NCBI GenBank assembly: GCA_036276235.1
Contig: DATBDZ010000033.1
Span: 1 to 23,237 of the forward strand
Direction of reading: 5' to 3'
Source of the DNA: JANWHF01 sp036276235
GTDB taxonomy: Bacteria > Planctomycetota > Phycisphaerae > Tepidisphaerales > Tepidisphaeraceae
Length of the DNA stretch: 23,237 nt
A model generated the notes under the pieces. The model made no database searches. It worked only from the letters and a program-made list of their open reading frames with translations, and was not told the origin of the DNA. A program made the translations under genes and the position numbers. Positions 8,758 to 16,200 of this stretch are shown in pieces; positions within the stretch are counted from its first letter, which is position 1, and every line of letters begins with the position of its first letter.

Positions 8758-8805
8758 ATACGACATCTGGTATTTTTAGCGCTTGCAGCACACAATAGGT
8801 TGTGT
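8758..8805 (+). promoter_or_regulatory. Tandem NrdR-box-like palindromes upstream of dcd
   Basis: ACACAATAGGTTGTGT (8790-8805) is a palindrome with perfect 6-base arms and fits the published NrdR box (ACACWATATATWGTGT) at 14 of 16 positions; the two misses are the central GG. ATACGACATCTGGTAT (8758-8773) is a weaker copy with ATAC/GTAT ends and about ten matches. The starts are 32 bases apart, leaving 16 bases between, which is the three-turn spacing typical of NrdR box pairs. NrdR represses ribonucleotide reductase genes when dATP is plentiful. Two genes of deoxynucleotide metabolism, dcd and nrdJ, lie downstream. The nrdR gene is not in the window. Confidence 0.62.
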
Positions 8806-8810
8806 ATATT
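8783..8810 (+). promoter_or_regulatory. Possible sigma-70-type promoter overlapping the NrdR-like box
   Basis: TTGCAG (8783-8788) and TATATT (8805-8810) are separated by 16 bases. The better NrdR-like palindrome fills the spacer and touches the -10 element, a layout suited to repression. If real, the leader to the dcd start would be about 205 bases, which is long, so another promoter closer to dcd cannot be excluded. Confidence 0.4.
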
Positions 8811-9023
8811 CCGCCTGTTCGGCCGATAGAAGAATGGGCATGGTTTTGTGGGACGGCCGAGCGATGGATCGATGGGTCGTCAGGATGATGGCAGCTTCGT
8901 AAAATTGCACGGCGGCATCCGCTTGGCGTAGCCGCTGGATCTGGCTCGCTTGGGCCAACCGAACAAAGAAGGGTGAACACTAGGTTCGCCCCTTACGTGG
9001 GCCTCTCTGACGTGGATGGATGT

Positions 9024-9584
9024 ATGGGCGTACTCTGCGATTCGCAAATTCGTGAGCTCATCGGGATCGAGCCGTTTGAGGAAAATACCAAGCGGCCGGG
9101 AAAGATCAGCTACGGGGTCTCCAGCTACGGCTATGACCTCCGTGTCGGCTCGGTCTTCAAGATCTTCACCAATGTGAATAGTGAGATCGTCGATCCCAAG
9201 CAGTTCAGCGAACGCTCCTTTGTCACGGTCGATACCGAAGAGACCGGCAAGGATTACGTCGTCATCCCACCTAACAGCTTCGCGCTATGCGAGACTGTTG
9301 AAGTGATCGAGATGCCGCGCGAGGCGCTGGCGATTTGCGTCGGCAAAAGCACATACGCGCGCTGCGGGATCATCGTCAACGTCACGCCGATCGAGCCGGA
9401 GTGGCGCGGGAAGATCACCCTGGAAATCAGCAATACCACCCCCCTTCCGGCGAAGATTTACGCCAACGAAGGGATCGCTCAACTCGTGTTCCTCAAGGCC
9501 GACCGCGTTTGTGCCGTCAGCTACGCCGACAAGCGCGGCAAATACCAGGATCAGGTGGGGCTTACCCTGCCCAAAGTCGATTAA
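9024..9584 (+). CDS. dcd: dCTP deaminase
   Basis: A 186-residue enzyme that deaminates dCTP to dUTP, feeding dTMP synthesis in the cytoplasm. The start ATG at 9024 gives MGVLCDSQIREL, the usual beginning of this family; the frame is open 17 codons further but that part is not family-like. Only a weak GGATGGA precedes it. Family marks are SSYGYDLRVG (residue 33), IPPNSFALCETVE (81), GKSTYARCGIIVNVTP (108), EPEWRGKITLEISN with the expected catalytic Glu (E134), and the tail KGKYQDQ-like RGKYQDQVGLTLP. The trimer-forming dUTPase-like fold is known for the family. Sequence alone does not show whether it is a plain deaminase or a dUMP-forming bifunctional one, but the overall form matches the plain type of 185-190 residues. 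It precedes nrdJ on the same strand and has NrdR-like boxes upstream, tying it to deoxynucleotide control. Confidence 0.95.
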   Translation: MGVLCDSQIRELIGIEPFEENTKRPGKISYGVSSYGYDLRVGSVFKIFTNVNSEIVDPKQFSERSFVTVDTEETGKDYVVIPPNSFALCETVEVIEMPREALAICVGKSTYARCGIIVNVTPIEPEWRGKITLEISNTTPLPAKIYANEGIAQLVFLKADRVCAVSYADKRGKYQDQVGLTLPKVD

Positions 9585-9653
9585 CGTTTGGAGACTTGTT
9601 TAGAGCCCGTTCGTGGGTTTCGTTCGCGCACGTCAACAGCGGAGGTCAATTCA

Positions 9654-9692
9654 ATGAGCCTGTCACGACGCTGTACCAATGCCTTTAGCTAG
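9654..9692 (+). CDS. Possible 12-residue leader peptide
   Basis: ATG at 9654 follows GGAGG with eight bases between and encodes MSLSRRCTNAFS before a TAG at 9690. About 30 bases after the stop lies a stable hairpin. A short translated frame before a terminator-like stem resembles an attenuator, but the length makes chance occurrence likely. It lies in the 203-base gap between dcd and the lipoprotein gene, which otherwise shows nothing. Confidence 0.2.
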   Translation: MSLSRRCTNAFS

Positions 9693-9722
9693 TCCCCGGT
9701 GTGGGATTTACCATCAAACAAA

Positions 9723-9740
9723 CCCGCCGTCGTCGGCGGG
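9723..9740 (+). terminator. Hairpin after dcd, possible terminator
   Basis: CCCGCCG, loop TCGT, CGGCGGG, with flanking AAACAAA and TTTGTTT able to extend the stem beyond an internal loop. It is followed by a T-rich but interrupted stretch (GGTCTTTGTTTGTT), so it could be a Rho-independent terminator or attenuator of moderate strength between dcd and the downstream genes. Confidence 0.5.
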
Positions 9741-9787
9741 AAAGGTCTTTGTTTGTTACTTGCTTTGGCCTAACATTTACTTGACGC

Positions 9788-10165
9788 ATGCATGCCCGCC
9801 CGCTCATCTTCGCCGCCCCGCTCGCGATGCTGTCGATCGCCTGCCAAAGCGAACAGCCCAAGAAGCCCGAGCGGATCGATCGAGCGACATGGGAATCGCC
9901 GCACACGGGCCTGGTCGGTCACAACCAACCGGTGGCGGTCGTCGAAGGGCCGCCACCGGTCATCTACCAGGCAATGGTGCCGGGGCCGGTCCATGTGTCC
10001 GATTCGACCACCGGCGCCGTTATCGCCTCGGGCATGGCGCGGCAGCTCGATTACGTGCGCGTAGATGCGCGCGGCGTCTATATCGGCGAAACCCGAATCG
10101 CCAACGGGCCGCTGCCGGCCGACCATCATTACACGATTTACGTTGATCCGCAGACGAAGCAATAA
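9788..10165 (+). CDS. Small putative lipoprotein of unknown function
   Basis: A 125-residue protein starting MHARPLIFAAPLAMLSIAC. The LSIAC lipobox places the lipidated cysteine at residue 19 after a short hydrophobic signal, so the mature protein of about 107 residues is expected to be anchored in a membrane. The rest is polar, with a Pro-rich centre (VVEGPPPVIYQAMVPGPVHV) followed by strands such as ARQLDYVRVDARGVYIGE and HHYTIYVDPQ; no known domain is recognised. The start was chosen because it opens the signal peptide directly; no strong ribosome binding site is seen, and a second ATG four bases on is in another frame. It lies between dcd and nrdJ on the same strand, 72 bases before nrdJ, but nothing in the sequence links it to nucleotide metabolism. 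Confidence 0.7.
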   Translation: MHARPLIFAAPLAMLSIACQSEQPKKPERIDRATWESPHTGLVGHNQPVAVVEGPPPVIYQAMVPGPVHVSDSTTGAVIASGMARQLDYVRVDARGVYIGETRIANGPLPADHHYTIYVDPQTKQ

Positions 10166-10185
10166 GGAGCGCCCAGCGCGCGTAC

Positions 10186-10202
10186 GGCGGGCATTGCCCG
10201 CC
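10186..10202. terminator. GGCGGGC/GCCCGCC hairpin before nrdJ
   Basis: A perfect 7-base-pair stem with loop ATT in the 72-base gap between the lipoprotein gene and nrdJ. It is followed by ATTTGTAATT rather than a clean T run, so it may be a weak terminator or another short palindromic repeat. The gap is too short for a cobalamin riboswitch, and none is seen. Confidence 0.4.
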
Positions 10203-10237
10203 ATTTGTAATTCGCAAAAAGAGAAGGATGCTCGACG

Positions 10238-13200
10238 ATGAAAATTAACCGCCGATTTACCAAGCCGGGTGAGGACGTTTACAGCGCCGTGCCTTTTGAG
10301 AAGCGCACCAGCCGCATCAGCAATCCGGATGGCAGCGTCGTTTTTGAGATGAACGATGCGCAGATCCCGGCGAGCTGGTCGCAGCTTGCCACCGACATCA
10401 TGGTCAGCAAATACTTCCGCAAGGCGGGAGTGCCGCAGACCGATGAGGCGGGCAATGTGCTGCGCGATGCCCAGGGTAACGTCGTCACCGGTCCCGAGCG
10501 CAGCGCGCGGCAGGTGATTCATCGCCTCGCCGGCTGCTGGCGCTATTGGGGCGAGCGGCATGGCTATTTCGACTCGGCGGAGGATGCCCAGGCATTCTAT
10601 GACGAGCTGGCGTACATGATGCTGCATCAGATGTGCGCGCCCAACTCGCCGCAGTGGTTTAACACGGGCCTGAATTTCGCGTATGGCATCACCGGGCCGG
10701 CGCAGGGGCATTTTTATTGCGATCCCAAGAGCGGCGAATTGCTCAAGAGCCGCGATGCGTATTCGCATCCGCAGCCGCACGCGTGCCAGCCGTGGCATGC
10801 GCCGGTCTGCACGCCGCGCGGGCGGATCGCGATCGGCAAGATCGTCGCCGAGAATCTCATCGGCCTGGAAGTCTACGACGGCACCGACAATGGCGCCGGC
10901 GTTACGCGCGTGGTCGCTGTCAAATCCAACGGCAAGAAGATGGTCTTCCGCGTGGTGCTCGCCAACGGCGCATCCGTCGAAGCCACCGCCGATCATCTGG
11001 TGTATGTGATCAGCTCCAGCGGGCTTTCGGGCCGCTGGGTGCGCGTGGATTCGCTCGATGTCGGCATGCGCCTGGTTCATATCTCGCGCGATAGTGTGCA
11101 TGAGCTGGAACGCACCGCACGCGCGCAGACGGCGCGCGTCTTACCCGATGGGCAGACGATGGACGGCGCGAATGCCGAATGGCCCGCGCCGCAGATTCCC
11201 GGCGAGCCGCTCCCGGTTATCGAGAATGTCGCCATCACCCGCATCAAGCCGGTTGGCGTGCAGAGCGTTTACGACATCCAGACCGAATCCGGCCAGTATC
11301 TTTCCAACGATATTGTCGTCCACAACTGCTTCATCCAGAGCGTGACCGATGACCTGGTCAACGCCGGCGGCATCATGGATCTCTGGACCCGCGAAGCCCG
11401 CCTCTTCAAATATGGCAGCGGCACGGGCAGCAATTTCTCGCGTCTGCGCGGCGACAATGAGCCGCTCTCGGGCGGCGGAAAATCTTCGGGGCTCATGAGC
11501 TTCCTGAAGATCGGCGACCGCGCCGCCGGCGCGATCAAATCGGGCGGCACCACCCGCCGCGCCGCCAAGATGGTCTGCCTCGATCTGGAACATCCGGATA
11601 TCGAGATGTTCGTCAACTGGAAGGTGCGCGAAGAGCTGAAGGTCGCGTGCCTCGCCGAGGGGATCAAGCACATCCCCAAAGATCAGCAGGAGCTGGCCAA
11701 GAAGCTGGGCCTCAAGCTCGATTACGATTTCAACGGCGAAGCGTACATGACCGTCAGCGGGCAGAATTCCAATAATTCCGTCCGCATTCCCAATCGCTTC
11801 TTCAAGGCGCTGGAAGAGGACGGCGATTGGCATCTGACCTATCGCACCAACGGCAAAGTCGCCAAGACCCTCAAGGCGCGCGAGCTCTGGGAACAGATCT
11901 CGTTCGCGGCGTGGCGCTGTGCCGACCCGGGCGTGCAATACGATGACACGATCAACCAGTGGCACACGTGCCCGCGCAGCGGACGCATCAATGCCTCGAA
12001 TCCGTGCGTGACCGGCGATACCCGCGTGCTCACGCCCGGCGGTATCTGGCGGCGGATCGATCAGATGATCCATCTGCCCAGCCGCGTCGTCACCAATCTG
12101 GACAACCAGGAAATCCACAATACTGAGGGCGCCTTCCCCACCGGCACCAAGGATGTGTACGAGCTGAAAACTGTTGGCGGATACAGCCTCAAGCTCACCG
12201 CCGATCACAAAGTCTGGACGCGCATGCGCGGCTGGCAGGAAGCCAAAGACCTTCTGCCCACCGACGAAGTGCGCCTGCCCAGCAAGCCGGCGTGTGTGTA
12301 TGAAGTCGGCGAGCCGCAGGATCCGCAGTTCTTCCAGCTTCTTGGCTTGTTCGCATCTGAAGCCAATGGCGATCTTGGCGCGCTGCGCCTCGACGCCTGC
12401 GTGCAGGATGCCGATGCCGTCGAGCGGTTCTCGCGCTACGTCGCCGATAATTGGGGCGATCGTCTTTACAACGATGATTACCCGAATGCCGCCATGCTCG
12501 ACGGCCTGGAGCCGTCCGGCGGCACGATGACAGCGACGCTCACCAATCGCCGCCTGCTCAGCCGGCTCAAAGCCTTCATCCGCACCGAATCCGGCCAGCG
12601 CCGGTTGAATGACGATGCGTTCACTGCGGGATTGGCCGCGCAGAAATACATGCTGCGCGCGCTCTTCAGCACCGATGCCACGTTCAACAACGGCACCCTC
12701 GAGCTGCGCAGCCAAAGCGCGGGATTCTTGGAAGACGTCCAACTGATCCTGCTCGGCTTCGGCGTGCAGAGCGCGGTCGAACAGAGTTCAGGGTTCGGGG
12801 TTCAGGGTTCAGAAGAAGCAACTAATTCAGCAATCAGCATTCAGAATTCAGCATTAGTAAATGACGGCGGAGCCGTCTCCAGCGGAGCGCTGTCCGATCG
12901 TTCGGGGCCAGATATTCGCCCCGGCCCCCAGCGGGACGCATCTGCCACGCGCCACGGCTTGCGTATCGACGCGGGCAGCCTCCGCTCTTTTGGAAAACAA
13001 ATCGGCCTCTTCCCCGGCCGCAAACTGCATCAGCTCGCGTCGGCAATCAGCTTCGCGATCAATCGCCCCGAATCCGCCGGCAACTACGATCGCGTCGCCA
13101 CGCTCACGCCGCTGGGACAGCGCCAGGTCTTCGATCTCACCGAGCCGCGCACCGAGTCCTTCGTCGCCAACGGACTCACGGTGCACAACTGCTCGGAGTA

Positions 13201-16200
13201 CATGTTCCTGGACGACACGGCTTGCAACCTCGCCAGCCTCAACGTCCTCACCTTCTTCGATTCCGAAGGCCGCCGCTTCGACATCGAAGGCTACAAGCAC
13301 GGCGTGCGCCTCTGGACGATCGTGCTCGAGATCAGCGTGCTGATGGCCAGCTTCCCCTCCGAAGCGATCGCCCGCCTCTCCTACACCTATCGCACGCTGG
13401 GCCTCGGCTACGCGAACCTCGGCGCGATGCTCATGCAGGCCGGCATCCCCTATGACAGCCCCAAGGGCCGCGGCATCTGTGCCGCCCTCACCGCGATTCT
13501 TACCGGCGAATGCTACGCCACCAGCGCCGAGATGGCGGCCGAGCTGGGCGCCTTCGCCGGCTACGACCAGAACAAAAACGACATGCTCCGCGTCATGCGC
13601 AACCATCGCCGCGCCGCCTACGATGCCGCGCATAACGCGCCCGCGAAAAAGTCGATGGGCCCCTACGAGCAGCTCGACATCGAGCCCGTCGGCATCGACG
13701 CCACCCAGTTCGCCGACAACGATCCGATGGCGCCGCGAGCGCTATTGATCGCCGCGCGCGATTGCTGGGATCGCGCCCTGGTCCTCGGCGAACGCCACGG
13801 CTACCGCAACGCGCAAGTCAGTGTGATCGCCCCGACTGGCTGCCTGGTCGGCCGCTCGCTCGTCGCCACCGATCGCGGACTGATGCGGCTCGATCATCTG
13901 GGCAATCCCAATGGCTCGCGCTGGCAGGATACATCGTTTGCCGTTCTCACCGATCAGGGCGAGCAGCAGGCCACGCGGTTTTTCATCAACGGCGTAGAAC
14001 CCACCCGCCGCATCACCACCGGCAGCGGATACTCGATCGAGGGAACGCTCAAGCACCGGATTAAGGTGATCGATCTGGAAACCGGCCAATGGGTCTGGAA
14101 GCGCTTCGCCGAGATTCAAAACGGCGACGTCGTTCCGCTGGCGATGGGCCAATCGGTCGGCCAGCCGCGCCCCGTCGATCTGCCGCCGTTGGGCGAGCTC
14201 TATTGGACGACCGATTACACCACGATCGTGCCGCGCACGGTCACGCCCGAGCTGGCAGAATTCGTCGGCTATTTCATGGGTGATGGTTCGCTCCATGCCA
14301 AGGGCTTGCGCCTCTGCGTGGCTAATACAGACGCCGATGTCGTCGATCGACTTCGCTTCCTCGCCAAACATCTGTTCAATATCGACGTGATGACCGGGCA
14401 GCGCGATGGGTACATTGAAGTTGCCGTTCACTCGGTTGCGCTTGTGCTGTGGTGGGAAGCGTGCGGCTTCATGAAGCTGCCTCCCTCTCCGGACCACAGC
14501 GGCAAAGGATACATGCCGCGCATCCCGGCGGCGCTCCTGGCCAGCAATGATCCTGTCGTTTACGGCGCGTTTCTCCGCGGATTGTTCGAGGCCGATGGCA
14601 CCGTCGTCAACGGCGTGCCCTGCTGGAGCAGTGCCACCGGCGATTTCGCGGACGAAGTGAAGACGCTCATGCTTTCGCTGGGTCTTCCGACGTCAATCAA
14701 GCACGATATCTCCGGCTGGGGCCAGGGAACTCTTTACGTGCTCCGTCTGCGCAACGCGTCCTACATGCGCGAATTCCGCGAGAAGATCGCTTTCATGGGC
14801 TCGCGCAAGAATGGACTGATGCGCGCGGCCCCGACCAACGAGCAAGCCGCCCGGTACGATTACGTCTATCTGCCGGGCGATTGCATCGAAGAACTGGTTC
14901 CCGTCGGCAGCCCGCTGGAAAACGCCGTGAACCTGTCGCGCAAGCGGCACGCCGGCGCGGTTACTCGCCGCGCGGCACAGACGCTGCTCGAGCAGACCGC
15001 CGACCCGCGCGTCGCCCACGCTCTGAAGTTCTACTACGACGTAGTTGAAGCCAACGAAGACGCCGGCGAGCAGATGACCTACGATCTCTCCGTCCCCGCT
15101 AATGTCACGTATGTCGCCAACGGGTTCGTCTCGCACAACACCATCGGCCTCCTGATGGATTGCGACACCACCGGCGTCGAGCCGGATTTCGCGCTGGTGA
15201 AATTCAAGAAGCTCGCCGGCGGCGGATATTTCAAGATCGCCAATCAATCGCTCCGGCCGGCACTCGTGAATCTCGGCTACGAGCCGCAGCAAATTCATGA
15301 CATCCTGCAATACGTCATGGGCACGCTCACCTTCACTGGCGCGCCGCATGTCAGCTACGACCGCCTGCAGGCGCTCGGCTTTACCGATGCGGAGCTGGAG
15401 AAAATCGAATCGAGCCTGCCCGGCGTGTTCGAGATTTCGTTCGCCTTCAGTCCCTGGACGCTGGGCGCACAGACATTAGCTCGCCTCGGCATCACCCAGG
15501 ACGAATGGCAATCGCCCAACTTTAATCTGCTCCGCCGGCTCGGCTTCTCGCGGCAGCAGATCGACGAGGCCAACGATGTCGTCTGCGGCCGCGGCACCGT
15601 CGAAGGTGCGCCTCATCTCAAGGACGAGCATCTCCCCGTCTTCGACTGCGCCAACCGCTGCGGCAAGATCGGCCAACGCTTCATCGAGGTCGAAGGGCAC
15701 ATCCGCATGATGGCGGCAGCGCAGCCGTTCATCAGCGGCGCCATCAGCAAAACCATCAACCTCCCCAACGAAGCCAACATCGACGACATCAAGAGAAGCT
15801 ACCTGCTGAGCTGGAAGCTGGGCCTGAAGGCCAACGCGCTCTATCGCGACGGCTCCAAGCTCAGCCAGCCGCTGAATGTGAAGAGCGACGAGGACCTGGA
15901 CAAGACAACCGACGAGGAAGACGCCGAGGCAATCGCCGAAGCCAAGGAAGAATTAGCACGCGATGTAGTCGATGCGACAGCCGCGCTAAATTCAGCATTC
16001 AGCACTCAGCATTCAGCAATTACTTCCGACAATCTCGTCCCCGTTCCGCACACGATCGAGCGGATCGTCGAACGAATCGTCGAGCGTCCGCTGCGCCGGC
16101 GGCTGCCGGACACGCGCTCGGCCAAGACGCACAAATTCGACGTCGCCGGCCACGAAGGGTACATCACCGTCGGCCTCTACGAAGACGGCCAGCCCGGCGA

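Larger units (their letters stand above)
8482..9023. other. Divergent intergenic control region
   Basis: A 542-base gap between the minus-strand surface-protein gene and dcd. Besides the NrdR-like boxes, a possible promoter and two DnaA-box-like words listed separately, it holds a 22-codon open frame (8834-8902, starting MGMVLWDG) without a convincing ribosome binding site, which I do not call as a gene. Nothing else is recognised, including no tRNA and no riboswitch. Confidence 0.6.
12005..13189 (+). mobile_element. NrdJ intein 2 with LAGLIDADG-type domain (C590-N984)
   Basis: A 395-residue intein between NP and CSEY. Block A is CVTGDTRVLTPGG, block B is LKLTADHKVW (T654, H657), and the end is ESFVANGLTVHN before Cys985. 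Two dodecapeptide-like motifs are seen: LLGLFASEANGD (residue 701), where Glu replaces the usual Asp, and LRALFSTDATF (806), which keeps Asp; some LAGLIDADG enzymes use Glu, so activity is open. About 60 residues between the endonuclease and the C-terminal splicing part (about 849-910) are low-complexity and encoded by short palindromic repeats. The +1 Cys is the predicted thiyl-radical cysteine of the host enzyme. Confidence 0.93.

Noticed and set aside
8834..8902. 22-codon open frame in the dcd leader
   Set aside because: No convincing ribosome binding site and no protein-like pattern.
10166..10237. Cobalamin riboswitch before the B12-dependent reductase
   Set aside because: The gap is 72 bases and shows only one short hairpin; there is no B12-box-like structure.
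11141..12742. Long minus-strand open frame of 533 codons opposite nrdJ
   Set aside because: It is opposite a gene with clear family motifs, has no recognisable domain, and its length follows from high GC and codon bias on the other strand. The same holds for the frames at 9770-11101, 12854-13633, 13742-14497 and 2308-3168 on the minus strand.
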